Shown: one piece after another, positions 17,110 to 25,241 of the stretch | How the letters are laid out: each line of letters opens with the position of its first letter | How positions within the stretch are numbered: the stretch's first letter is position 1 | Source of the DNA: Chitinophagaceae bacterium UBA7600 | GTDB taxonomy: Bacteria > Bacteroidota > Bacteroidia > Chitinophagales > Chitinophagaceae | Direction: 5' to 3' | Assembly: GCA_002478885.1 (NCBI GenBank) | Contig: DLKC01000086.1 | Coordinates: 1-64,000, forward strand | DNA length: 64,000 bases | The notes under the pieces: generated by a model | What the model was told of the DNA's origin: nothing | What the model saw: the letters and a program-made list of their open reading frames with translations, nothing else | Databases searched by the model: none | Made by a program: the position numbers and the translations under genes

Positions 17110-18330
17110 TTACTCTTCAATATGCATTGCCTTCATATAGGTGGCGAGATCTTTATCGCCTCTTCCACTTAAACACACAACCACAACATCACTCGGTTTA
17201 AACTTCATTTGATGCAACGCTGCCAATGCATGTGCACTTTCCAGCGCGGGAATAATGCCTTCGAGTTTCGCCAATTCAAATGCTGCTCTCAGTGACTCGT
17301 CGTCTGTAGCACTTAAAAATTTCCCCCGACCACTTTCAAACAAATGCGCATGCAATGGGCCAACCCCAGGATAATCTAAACCTGCTGAAATGCTGTGTGG
17401 CTCTACAACCTGGCCATCTGCAGTTTGCATAACAAGACTTTTACTTCCATGCAAAATGCCCGGCTTTCCAAGTTGTGTTGTTGCTGCACTATAGCCGCTC
17501 TTTATCCCCATGCCTGCCGCTTCAACTGCAACAAGCTCCACACTCAACTCATCAAGATAATTGTAAAACATACCAGCCGCGTTACTGCCGCCGCCAACAC
17601 AAGCCACTACATGCGTGGGCAACTCACTGCCTGTTTTCTCCTTCAATTGCCAACGTGCTTCTGCGCTGATGATACTTTGAAAACGTGCCACCATATCTGG
17701 ATATGGATGCGGGCCGACAACACTTCCAATGATATAATGCGTATCTAGCGGATCATTGATCCATGCCCGGATAGCCTCATTGGTTGCGTCTTTTAGTGTT
17801 TTACTCCCACTCGTTGCAGGAACTATTTTTGCACCAAGCATCTTCATGCGTGCAACATTAGGAGCTTGCCGTTCAATGTCTTTCTCGCCCATATATACTA
17901 CACATTCAACACCTTTCAATGCACACACCGTTGCAGTTGCAACACCATGTTGTCCCGCACCTGTTTCTGCAATAATTCTTTTCTTACCCAAACGTTGCGC
18001 AAGCAAAATTTGCCCTACCGTATTATTTATTTTATGCGCACCGGTGTGATTTAAGTCTTCCCGTTTCAGATAAACATTTGTATTGTGCAAATTGCTCAAA
18101 CGTTTTGCCAGGTAGAGCGGCGTTGGTCTGCCTACATAATCACGAAGCAAATCGTTGAACTCTTTCTGAAACGCTGTATCGTACATCATGTTGAGGTAGT
18201 TATTGCGCAGCTCTTCCACATTGCGATGCAACATTTCCGGAATATATGCACCGCCAAAATTTCCATAGTAGCCGAAAATGTTTGGCTGCTTATAAGTTCC
18301 CTTATTGTCTGATGTTGTTATGTTGATCAT
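17110..18330 (-). CDS. trpB: Tryptophan synthase beta subunit
   Basis: 406 residues, PLP enzyme that condenses indole and serine. The PLP lysine sits in [18 protein letters not shown] (about 93-110), the phosphate-binding loop in [12 protein letters not shown], and the C-terminal [10 protein letters not shown] block is intact, all typical of TrpB1. The start is immediately preceded (gene sense) by ATAAAAAATATACA, the terminal part of a diverged dispersed element; the same stretch precedes the glutaminase-family gene at 60.2 kb. Confidence 0.96.
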   Translation of the reverse strand: MINITTSDNKGTYKQPNIFGYYGNFGGAYIPEMLHRNVEELRNNYLNMMYDTAFQKEFNDLLRDYVGRPTPLYLAKRLSNLHNTNVYLKREDLNHTGAHKINNTVGQILLAQRLGKKRIIAETGAGQHGVATATVCALKGVECVVYMGEKDIERQAPNVARMKMLGAKIVPATSGSKTLKDATNEAIRAWINDPLDTHYIIGSVVGPHPYPDMVARFQSIISAEARWQLKEKTGSELPTHVVACVGGGSNAAGMFYNYLDELSVELVAVEAAGMGIKSGYSAATTQLGKPGILHGSKSLVMQTADGQVVEPHSISAGLDYPGVGPLHAHLFESGRGKFLSATDDESLRAAFELAKLEGIIPALESAHALAALHQMKFKPSDVVVVCLSGRGDKDLATYMKAMHIEE

Positions 18331-18392
18331 TGTATATTTTTTATGAACCCAACTTTACGATTACTATGATGCTTTGGTTGCTCGAAGTAAAA
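18331..18392 (-). repeat. Relic of the dispersed element upstream of trpB
   Basis: Read on the minus strand, a decayed core TTCGAGCAAC (core region 18377-18392) is followed by AAAGCATC, AAAGTTGGG and ATAAAAAATATACA, ending at the trpB ATG. Box order and spacing match intact copies, but the core has lost most of its conserved bases. Confidence 0.5.
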
Positions 18393-18419
18393 GCTTAACC
18401 TGCATCTCAACTTACGCAT

Positions 18420-18911
18420 TCAGACTATAAATTGCATAAAAACCAAATTTAGCCATCGCCCAAATTTCCAGCCTACCTCTTTAAAGTATGCAACCTGCTC
18501 AAAACCAAATTGCCGGTGAAATTCAATGCTGGCTGTGTTGTCTGCATCGATGCCTGCGATGATTGTATGATACCGCAAAGCTCTTGCATTATCAATCAGT
18601 GGTCGCATTAATATGGAACCAATGCCCTTTCGCCTGTGCCCGTTTTTAACATAAATGGAATGCTCAACCGTATACTTATAACCCGGCCAATTCCTGAATG
18701 GACCAAACGTACTAAAACCAACAACGGCATCACCTTCTTCTGCTACGAAAACCGGGTACCTATCTTTTTGTTTTTGAGCAAACCATTCTCTCCGCATTTC
18801 AATTGTATGCACATCATATTGAAATACGGCCGTTGTATTTACAATCGCATCATTATAGATATCGAGTATTTGTTGTAAATCCTTTTCTATTGCTGGTCTT
18901 ACTTCAATCAT
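18420..18911 (-). CDS. GNAT acetyltransferase, phosphinothricin acetyltransferase-like
   Basis: 163 residues from ATG at 18911; the longer ORF to 18953 reads through element R8 and its first residues are repeat-derived. The fold and motifs match the Pat/Bar/YncA branch of GNATs: IRPA-type start MIEVRPAIEKDL, EHSIYVKNGHRRKGIGSILM (acetyl-CoA loop), ADNTASIEFHRQFGF and a KFGRWLNLVFMQ tail. Members acetylate amino-acid-like amines, including methionine sulfoximine or phosphinothricin. It lies between trpF and trpB with 89 bp on each side; a link to tryptophan metabolism is not established. Confidence 0.85.
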   Translation of the reverse strand: MIEVRPAIEKDLQQILDIYNDAIVNTTAVFQYDVHTIEMRREWFAQKQKDRYPVFVAEEGDAVVGFSTFGPFRNWPGYKYTVEHSIYVKNGHRRKGIGSILMRPLIDNARALRYHTIIAGIDADNTASIEFHRQFGFEQVAYFKEVGWKFGRWLNLVFMQFIV

Positions 18912-18934
18912 CGTATGCTCCTGTATGTTATGTT

Positions 18935-19000
18935 GTACAAGTGTGCGACGCAAGGAACGACGCCATTGGAACCAATGCCCGGTTCGTACGATTTCAATCC
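18935..19000 (+). repeat. Dispersed element copy R8 (3' of trpF)
   Basis: Core GTACAAGTGTGCGACGCAAG at 18935-18954, then GACGCCATTGG, AATGCCCGG and a T/A-rich end reaching the trpF stop codon at 19001. Confidence 0.85.
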
Positions 19001-19636
19001 TTATGCTTTTACCTGCGTCACAAAATTTTTTATTTTTTCCATATCCTTCACACCTGGAACAACCTCGAATTTGCTGTTAATGTCGATGGCAAAAAGATCT
19101 TTCGCCACCGGCTCATTTTGAAACGCATTAAGGTTTTCTCCATCAGCAGGGGTAATTCCGCCGCTAAGAAAAAAAGGTTTGCGGATATTCTCCTCTTTGA
19201 GCAACTGCCAGTTGAACTTTTTACCCGTGCCGCCATAGCCCACACCCTCTGTGTCGAACATGAACATATCAACCGCATCGTAATACTCCCGTATTTTCCA
19301 CTGAATATTATCGTCGTCACTTAAACGAAAAGCCTTGATCACAGATACATAGTTAGCGATGCGCTCACACACACGCGGACTTTCATCGCCATGCAGTTGC
19401 ACCAGGTAAAGGCCGCATGCATCAACCGTTCTCAGAATTTCGTCGGGGTCGGTATTTACAAAAACGCCCACCTTGTTAATCTTGCCGCGAATCTTTTTTA
19501 TCTCTTCCGAAGGCATGTTCCGAAAAACATAGCGCGGCGATTTTGGATAAAAAATAAAGCCGGCAAACTCAACACCCATTTCGTCGAGTTGCTTTACCTG
19601 TTCGGGTTTTGTCATGCCGCAGACTTTAATTCTCAT
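19001..19636 (-). CDS. trpF: Phosphoribosylanthranilate isomerase
   Basis: 211 residues. It isomerises PRA to CdRP. The N-terminal IKVCGMTKPEQ carries the catalytic Cys7, and FIFYPKSPRYV, LVQLHGDESPRVC and FFLSGGITPADGENL are the usual family blocks; the second catalytic Asp lies in AIDINSKFEVVPGVKD. It is a separate gene, not fused to trpC. A 136-bp gap to trpC holds element R9 and an 89-bp gap to the GNAT gene holds R8. Confidence 0.95.
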   Translation of the reverse strand: MRIKVCGMTKPEQVKQLDEMGVEFAGFIFYPKSPRYVFRNMPSEEIKKIRGKINKVGVFVNTDPDEILRTVDACGLYLVQLHGDESPRVCERIANYVSVIKAFRLSDDDNIQWKIREYYDAVDMFMFDTEGVGYGGTGKKFNWQLLKEENIRKPFFLSGGITPADGENLNAFQNEPVAKDLFAIDINSKFEVVPGVKDMEKIKNFVTQVKA

Positions 19637-19659
19637 ATTTTAATTTTTCGCGGCAATGC

Positions 19660-19729
19660 AATCGTTTAAATTTTTTTGATACCAGCAGTGTTGCTACTAT
19701 TTTGCTTTTGTTGTGTCACTCACTTTTAC
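19660..19729 (-). repeat. Dispersed element copy R9 (variant core, between trpC and trpF)
   Basis: Variant core GTTGTGTCACTCACTTTTAC at 19710-19729; read on the minus strand it is followed by a GCTGGTATC box and an A-run (AAAAAAATTTAAA), pointing towards the trpF start. Confidence 0.65.
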
Positions 19730-19772
19730 GTCCGGCACTTTATTCGGCATTTGGCACCGCAGCAACCTGAAT

Positions 19773-20567
19773 TTATTTCACCGTTCTGCTTTTTAGCTCT
19801 GTTGAAAACGATTCAAATGATGCAGCAGGATCGGATGACTTCATAAAATTCTCGCCAATCAAAAACCCTTTAAATCCTGCCTGTTTCAAAGTTACAATTG
19901 TATCAACACTACCAATGCCGCTTTCAGCGATAGCCGGCTTTTCGACCGGAATATGCGGAAACAACTGCAATGAAGTATTGATGTCTACTTCAAAAGTTTT
20001 TAGGTTGCGGTTATTAACCCCAACAAAATCGACCTCGTCACAAATATGGGCAAGCTCTTCCTCATTGTGAATTTCGAGCAACACTTCCAATCCTAATTGT
20101 TTTGAAAGCGAAGCAAATTCTTTTACCTGCTGTTGGGTGAGGCACGCCGCAATAAGCAGTATCACGTCAGCACCAATGGCTTTTGCTTCATAGAATTGAT
20201 ACGCATCGATCATAAAATCTTTACGCAGTATGGGCGTGTTATTCACCCGCGCCATTTTAATATCTTCAACGTTTCCACCAAAAAAAAACTCGTCAGTCAG
20301 CACTGATAACCCTGATGCACCAAACAATGAATATGCACCGGTAACCTTGGCAATACTGGCACTGTGATTAATCACTCCTTTTGATGGAGACTTTCTTTTA
20401 AACTCAGCAATGATGCCGGTTTTTGAACTGTCTGACAGAGATGCGCGAAGCGATAAAGTCTTTCCCGAAAACGCCTCAGTATCTTTTAGCGCTTCGATGC
20501 TGATCTTTGATTTTTGCCTTTTTACCTCTTCCTGTTTATGTGCTACTATCTTATCGAGAATATTCAT
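19773..20567 (-). CDS. trpC: Indole-3-glycerol phosphate synthase
   Basis: 264 residues, the ring-closing decarboxylation step of Trp synthesis. Motifs are GIIAEFKRKSPSKG (Glu and Lys of the active site, about 51-64), VLTDEFFFGGN, RKDFMIDAYQ with catalytic Lys, FVGVNNRNLKTFEVD and AESGIGSVDTI. The length and lack of a fused domain show a monofunctional enzyme. It starts 34 bp after the trpD stop codon. Confidence 0.96.
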   Translation of the reverse strand: MNILDKIVAHKQEEVKRQKSKISIEALKDTEAFSGKTLSLRASLSDSSKTGIIAEFKRKSPSKGVINHSASIAKVTGAYSLFGASGLSVLTDEFFFGGNVEDIKMARVNNTPILRKDFMIDAYQFYEAKAIGADVILLIAACLTQQQVKEFASLSKQLGLEVLLEIHNEEELAHICDEVDFVGVNNRNLKTFEVDINTSLQLFPHIPVEKPAIAESGIGSVDTIVTLKQAGFKGFLIGENFMKSSDPAASFESFSTELKSRTVK

Positions 20568-20601
20568 TGCCGTTTGCTTATAACTTATTTTTTGAACCCT
20601 G

Positions 20602-21594
20602 TTATTGAATAGCTACCAGCCTTTTCAGGCTTTCATACGCCTTGCCACTGTCCAGGCTATCTACAGCTGCATGATAGGCATCTTCATAGTTGCTGTATTC
20701 ACCTGTACAGTTTAACGCCATCGCAGCATTGGCGAGCACAACGGCATTTTGTGCCCATGTACCTTCGCCCTTTATGATTTTTGTAAAAAGTTTCGCAGCT
20801 TCTTCAGGTGTGTTGCCGCCATAAATATCCTCGGCGGAAACTATGCGCTTGCCAAGTTCTATCGGTGTCATAATTTTTTCACCTTCATTGGTAATCACTT
20901 TTGTGTCGTTGGTAAGCGAAATTTCATCGTACCCATCAAGCCCGTGAATAATGGTGAACGCCATTCCGCTTTGCTGTAGCAGGTAATTATAAATTCTTGC
21001 CATTTCAAGGTTATATACGCCCACCAACTGATATGCAGGAAGCGCAGGATTTACCATGGGCCCAAGCATATTGAAAAATGTTCTGAGGCCAAGATTCTTC
21101 CTGATTGGCCCAACCGTTTTTAAAGCTGGATGAAAAACAGGCGCATGAAGAAAACAGATATTGGCCTGTTCGATCTCTTTTTGCAACTGCGCACTATCGC
21201 TTTTGAATTTATAACCAAGTTGCTCCATTACATTGCTGGCACCACTAATAGAAGAAGCCCCGTAATTACCATGCTTGGCAACTTTATGACCAGCCCCTGC
21301 CACTATAAAACAAGCAAGCGTCGAAATATTGAAGGTATTCTTTCCATCGCCGCCAGTACCAACAATGTCGATTGTTTTATAGCCATTGAGATCAACCTTT
21401 ATGCATATCTCCAAAAGGGCGTCGCGGAAACCCTGCAACTCTTCGATGGTGATACTTCGCATCAGGAAAACCGTAATGAAGGCTGTCACTTCATGTTCGC
21501 TGTACATACTTTTTGAAATATTGGTCAATATTTCTTTAGCCTGCTCGCGCGACAAGGTTTTATGTTCAAAAAGCAATTGAAGGATTTTTTTCAT
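20602..21594 (-). CDS. trpD: Anthranilate phosphoribosyltransferase
   Basis: 330 residues. It joins anthranilate to PRPP. The glycine-rich PRPP site VGTGGDGKNTFNIST (about 81-95) and KHGNYGASSISGASNVMEQLG are intact, as is the metal-binding NDTK-type segment in EISLTNDTKV. No amidotransferase fusion is present, since trpG is separate upstream (100-bp gap without a recognisable dispersed element). Confidence 0.96.
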   Translation of the reverse strand: MKKILQLLFEHKTLSREQAKEILTNISKSMYSEHEVTAFITVFLMRSITIEELQGFRDALLEICIKVDLNGYKTIDIVGTGGDGKNTFNISTLACFIVAGAGHKVAKHGNYGASSISGASNVMEQLGYKFKSDSAQLQKEIEQANICFLHAPVFHPALKTVGPIRKNLGLRTFFNMLGPMVNPALPAYQLVGVYNLEMARIYNYLLQQSGMAFTIIHGLDGYDEISLTNDTKVITNEGEKIMTPIELGKRIVSAEDIYGGNTPEEAAKLFTKIIKGEGTWAQNAVVLANAAMALNCTGEYSNYEDAYHAAVDSLDSGKAYESLKRLVAIQ

Positions 21595-21694
21595 ATCTGT
21601 CTAAGAAACGTTTTGTGATAGATTTCAGTCCAGCAGCTTAATGCCTGCTGACTGTTCTGATTTTCTTTATACTACCTTTTCCTTTAGTTCCAAA

Positions 21695-22276
21695 CTATTG
21701 TTTTAACCAGTTACGCATAATGGCTTCCCCGTTTGGAGTGAGCACACTTTCGGGATGAAACTGCACACCTTGTACATCGTAATTTCTGTGCTGCAATGCC
21801 ATAATAAAGCCTGTTTCATCTTCGGCAGTTATTTCCAGTTCGGCGGGAAAATTATTCTTGTCAACCACCCATGAATGATATCTGCCTACTTCAAACTCTT
21901 GGGGTAAACCTTCGAACAAATCGCTCTTTGACTCCAGCCTTTCAGCTTCCACTTTTATCGGGGTTGCCACGCCATGAAAAACACTGGTTAAGTTGGTGAG
22001 CGTTCCTCCGAATGCTTCGCCAATTGCCTGGTGGCCTAGACATACACCAAGTATCGATTTAACCGGTGCGTATTCTCTGATCAGCGGTAATAATAAGCCG
22101 GCTTCTTCCGGGATACCCGGGCCTGGCGACAAAATAATTTTATCGTATTCCTTTACTTTCTCTAGCGGCAATTGGTCGTTGCGGTGCACATCTACGTTGT
22201 AATGCAATATCTTTTCTACCAAATGCACGAGGTTATATGTAAAGCTGTCGTAATTATCAAACACTAAAATTTTCAT
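21695..22276 (-). CDS. trpG: Anthranilate synthase glutaminase component
   Basis: 193 residues from ATG at 22276 (MKILVFDNYDSFTYNLV); the longer ORF to 22366 begins inside element R10 and its first residues (MRRTLVPQ) are repeat translation. Class I glutaminase triad: Cys in LGVCLGHQAIGEAFGG (about 79), His-Glu in VQFHPESVLTPNG. It supplies ammonia to TrpE for anthranilate formation. 134 bp with element R10 separate it from trpE. Confidence 0.95.
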   Translation of the reverse strand: MKILVFDNYDSFTYNLVHLVEKILHYNVDVHRNDQLPLEKVKEYDKIILSPGPGIPEEAGLLLPLIREYAPVKSILGVCLGHQAIGEAFGGTLTNLTSVFHGVATPIKVEAERLESKSDLFEGLPQEFEVGRYHSWVVDKNNFPAELEITAEDETGFIMALQHRNYDVQGVQFHPESVLTPNGEAIMRNWLKQ

Positions 22277-22347
22277 TAGTTCATTTTTACCACCTGGTGC
22301 ATTGCATTTATTGCGATGCACAAAATATTGTTCATTTATATTTTGCG

Positions 22348-22410
22348 GTACAAGAGTGCGACGCAACGAATGCCTAATGCTGTACTGGTACCGGGTTCAT
22401 CAATTTTTTT
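22348..22410 (+). repeat. Dispersed element copy R10 (3' of trpE)
   Basis: Perfect core GTACAAGAGTGCGACGCAAC at 22348-22367, then GAATGCCTAATGC, GGTACCGGG and a TTTTTTT run reaching the trpE stop codon (22411). Confidence 0.88.
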
Positions 22411-23823
22411 CTACAATGTTTCAGCCATATCAACTGCCTTTTTTAAAGCGCCGAGTTTGTTGTTCACTTCCTGCAACTCTGTTTCGGGAACAGACTTTGC
22501 CGTGATACCCGCACCGGCCTGGTAATGCAACGTATTTTGTTTGCTTAGGAAGGTCCTGATCATGATCGCGTGAATACAGGTACCGTCGAAGCCCATGAAG
22601 CCAATACAACCCGCATAATAACCACGAACTGTAGGCTCATAGCCATCGATCAGTTGCATAGCTTTAAACTTTGGCGCACCGCTCAATGTTCCCTGCGGAA
22701 AAGTGAGTGCCAGCAACTCAAATGGGTTTGCCCCTGATCGTACATTGCCACATACTTCGCTCACAAGATGAATCACGTGCGAATAGTAATGCACCTGCCT
22801 GTAGTAGTTCACAACTACATTATCGCAGCAACGGCTGAGGTCGTTGCGCGCAAGATCGACCAGCATGGTATGCTCCGCATTTTCTTTTGCATCTTTCAGC
22901 AAATCCGCTGCAAGTTGTTCATCTTTTTCATCGTTACCGGTACGTTTAAACGTGCCTGCTATTGGATGCACAATGGCTTTACCGTTTTTAATGATGAGCT
23001 GGCTTTCGGGGCTGCTGCCCATTAATTTATAATCGCCGTAGTCAAAGTAAAAAAGATAAGGTGAGGGATTCACACTGCGCAAAGCGCGGTAAACATTAAA
23101 CTCGTCACCTATAAATTTCTGCTGGTATCTCCTGCTAAGCACGATCTGGAATACATCGCCACGCAAGCAACTGGTTATGCCTTTCTTTACCATTTCCGCA
23201 TATCCTTCGTCACTTATATTGCTCACCTCGTCCAGCTGAATTTTGAATGGATAAGCAGGAACATCTTTGCTTTTGATCAGGGATTCAACAGCGGCCAGTT
23301 CTGAGTTTAAACCTTCGATCACATTCTCGCACAGATACATTTCATCTTTAAAGTGATTGATCACGATCACATACTGGTAAAGCCTGTAACGCATCAACGG
23401 AATCTCCGGCGTTGTTCTACTGCTCTTGAGTTTTATTGTTTCAAAGAATTGCACTGCGTCGTATGTAGCATATCCATACAATCCCTGCGCAAGTTGAACG
23501 GCTTTGTCACTCGGTTTCTCCAATTCAAAACGATTCATAAAACTCCAAATGGTTGCAGGTATATCCTGCCTATCTGCAATCGCTACCTTCTCCGTTTTTT
23601 GTCCTGGAATTTTGTATTCAATCGACTCAAAACCTGATATCTCTATGCCGCCGATCGCATTAATACCAATAAAAGTGTAGCTGTTCTCAGCGGCACGGTT
23701 GTCGGTGCTTTCCAGCAACACCGTATCGCGAAAACGATCGCGCAACCTAAGGTAAATGCCCACCGGTGTATACACGTCGGCCAGCATTTTTTTACAGGTT
23801 GTTTTTATTAAAATCTTTTTCAT
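22411..23823 (-). CDS. trpE: Anthranilate synthase component I
   Basis: 470 residues. It converts chorismate to anthranilate. The C-terminal chorismate-utilising domain has YLFYFDYGDYKLMGSSPE, HPIAGTFKRTGNDEKDEQ, MLVDLARNDLSR and LSGAPKFKAMQLIDGYEP. The N-terminal feedback region carries LLESTDNRAAENSYTFIG, the LLES-type Trp-binding element, so allosteric inhibition by tryptophan is likely. The gene is headed by a Trp-codon leader and attenuator (23986-24113) and by element R11. Confidence 0.96.
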   Translation of the reverse strand: MKKILIKTTCKKMLADVYTPVGIYLRLRDRFRDTVLLESTDNRAAENSYTFIGINAIGGIEISGFESIEYKIPGQKTEKVAIADRQDIPATIWSFMNRFELEKPSDKAVQLAQGLYGYATYDAVQFFETIKLKSSRTTPEIPLMRYRLYQYVIVINHFKDEMYLCENVIEGLNSELAAVESLIKSKDVPAYPFKIQLDEVSNISDEGYAEMVKKGITSCLRGDVFQIVLSRRYQQKFIGDEFNVYRALRSVNPSPYLFYFDYGDYKLMGSSPESQLIIKNGKAIVHPIAGTFKRTGNDEKDEQLAADLLKDAKENAEHTMLVDLARNDLSRCCDNVVVNYYRQVHYYSHVIHLVSEVCGNVRSGANPFELLALTFPQGTLSGAPKFKAMQLIDGYEPTVRGYYAGCIGFMGFDGTCIHAIMIRTFLSKQNTLHYQAGAGITAKSVPETELQEVNNKLGALKKAVDMAETL

Positions 23824-23861
23824 GCACCATCCCCGAAAAGGGAGTTATTTAAGTTTATAAT

Positions 23862-23921
23862 ATATTTTTTTACCGGCCATTTATTTCTTTTTTCAACTGC
23901 TCTTGCGTCGCACTCTTGTAC
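23862..23921 (-). repeat. Dispersed element copy R11 (between trp attenuator and trpE)
   Basis: Core CTTGCGTCGCACTCTTGTAC at 23902-23921; read on the minus strand it runs into GGCCGGTAAAAAAATATATT. It is part of the trp leader transcript beyond the attenuator terminator. Confidence 0.8.
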
Positions 23922-23985
23922 TGTGTGTTCTCCATTGAGCAATCGTCTATAGATTTCTTATTGCAACCTGAGAGGATACATGTAC

Positions 23986-24017
23986 AAACAAAAAGCCCCG
24001 ATGTTATATCGAGGCTT
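23986..24017 (-). terminator. trp attenuator terminator
   Basis: On the minus strand AAGCCTCGAT and ATCGGGGCTT pair (one G-T) around ATAAC, followed by TTTTTGTTTG. The upstream stretch CGGGGCTT (24055-24062 on plus as AAGCCCCG) can instead pair with AAGCCTCG of the 5' arm, forming an antiterminator. Confidence 0.85.
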
Positions 24018-24050
24018 CCTGAATATGGTTATTCATTAATGGCTGCGCCA

Positions 24051-24113
24051 TTACAAGCCCCGACCGGAGTTTGTATGCCACCACCAATGATTGTTTAAAC
24101 TTATTTTCTTCAT
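24051..24113 (-). CDS. trpL: trp leader peptide with three consecutive Trp codons
   Basis: A 20-residue ORF on the minus strand: MKKISLNNHWWWHTNSGRGL. Three TGG codons in a row lie at residues 10-12. The stop codon (24051-24053) follows the antiterminator 5' arm, and a 7-bp hairpin (TAATGGC-GCA-GCCATTA) follows. Ribosome stalling at the Trp codons would favour the antiterminator; read-through would favour the terminator. This is the arrangement of transcription attenuation; a Bacteroid-trp leader motif is known in this phylum. Confidence 0.88.
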   Translation of the reverse strand: MKKISLNNHWWWHTNSGRGL

Positions 24114-24120
24114 TGCGATG

Positions 24121-24153
24121 CGAATATAAAAAGAGAAAATTTAATTGCACAAA
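24121..24153 (-). promoter_or_regulatory. Possible promoter of the trp operon
   Basis: On the minus strand TTTG (24150-24153), a 21-bp spacer and TATATTCG (24121-24128), seven of eight to TAnnTTTG. Its start point would fall almost at the leader ATG, so the leader may be leaderless; tentative. Confidence 0.4.
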
Positions 24154-24315
24154 TTTTTTATGGCAAGTTTGCAAAAAAATTTACTGGTATGTCAACCTTA
24201 ATATTTTAAAGGAAATCATGTGCAGCGGCTAGTCTCAAATACTTTTAGATAAAATGCGTCGTTCTAATACCAGATGAGCCCAAATCCACTCCCATAAATA
24301 TCAGTTAAAACAACG

Positions 24316-25047
24316 ATGAATGCTTTATGCATAACCATATCCCTGGTCACCTTTTTACCTGCTGCATTTGCACAAGACAACTATGCCTGGGAAAATTCAG
24401 CACTTAACACTGCGAAAAATGCAAACTACATGCAGCAGGATGAGAAGGACATGATCTATGAAATTAACCGACTGCGCTCGAATCCTCCACGGTACGCCAA
24501 AATGTTTGTAGCCGTTCGTCTAAAAAATGCCGTCGAAGTTTATAAAACATACGGTAAGGGCGACAGCAATTATTCCATTTCAACATTCTATCAAAACAAT
24601 AACGTTACTTCCGTCGACACCAACTGGCACTTTTCAAACGAAGAAGACATGCGTGCGCTGCAAACACTCTACGATACCTTGATGCATTTAAAGCCACTTT
24701 CAATTTTGCTACCCGACGAAGGCATTTACAAGGCTTGTATTAAACACGCCAAAAACCGTGCGCCTACCGGTACATTTGGACATATAGATACAGACGGAAC
24801 ATGGCCTTGGGATAGAATCGAAAAATACTCGCCTTCTATGAGGTTTGGAAATGAAAATCTCGCATTAGACGGAAACGCGCCTGTTCGCATAATCGTACTA
24901 CAACTGTTAAACGACGCCGGCATTCCAGGTTATGGCCATCGCTACAACCTGCTTGATGCGCAATGGACACACGTGGCATGTTACGCAACAAGAGAGCCAC
25001 TCATGACTTCAAAATGGTGGATACAAAATTTTGGCGTAAAAAAATAG
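24316..25047 (+). CDS. Exported CAP-domain (SCP/PR-1) protein
   Basis: 243 residues with a signal peptide ending in AAFAQD. The CAP/SCP fold is indicated by EINRLRSNPPRYAK (about 50-63), the cavity residues His in CIKHAKNRAPTGTFGHID and Glu in RFGNENLALDG, and the GHRYNLLDAQWTHVACYA block near residue 210. CAP proteins are secreted and have varied, mostly undefined roles (lipid or ligand binding; a few proteases). It stands alone, with element R12 immediately after it. Confidence 0.82.
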   Translation: MNALCITISLVTFLPAAFAQDNYAWENSALNTAKNANYMQQDEKDMIYEINRLRSNPPRYAKMFVAVRLKNAVEVYKTYGKGDSNYSISTFYQNNNVTSVDTNWHFSNEEDMRALQTLYDTLMHLKPLSILLPDEGIYKACIKHAKNRAPTGTFGHIDTDGTWPWDRIEKYSPSMRFGNENLALDGNAPVRIIVLQLLNDAGIPGYGHRYNLLDAQWTHVACYATREPLMTSKWWIQNFGVKK

Positions 25048-25057
25048 CAGATTTATT

Positions 25058-25117
25058 TAGCCCGGCTATTGAAATACTATTGGGCTTTACTTGCGTCGCA
25101 CACTTCAACTGCAGTAC
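25058..25117 (-). repeat. Dispersed element copy R12 (3' of CAP gene)
   Basis: Core CTTGCGTCGCACACTTCAAC at 25090-25109 followed by TGCAGTAC. On the gene side lies TTTATTTAGCCCGGCTATT, matching the A-run and AAAGCCGGG box in reverse. It reads in the same direction as the gene. Confidence 0.85.
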
Positions 25118-25241
25118 ATTAGCGGGAAGTCATAACAACATAACAAAAATTAAGACCGCTACTCTTTATGCAACCGTTTGAGTTTGCAAGAAAACGCAAA
25201 GAATAATTTTTTATCCCTATCTTTTTGAAAATTTTCCAACG

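Noticed and set aside
21595..21694. A hidden element in the 100-bp trpG-trpD gap
   Set aside because: GCATTAAGCTGCTGG slightly resembles the middle box, but no core or A-run in order could be found.
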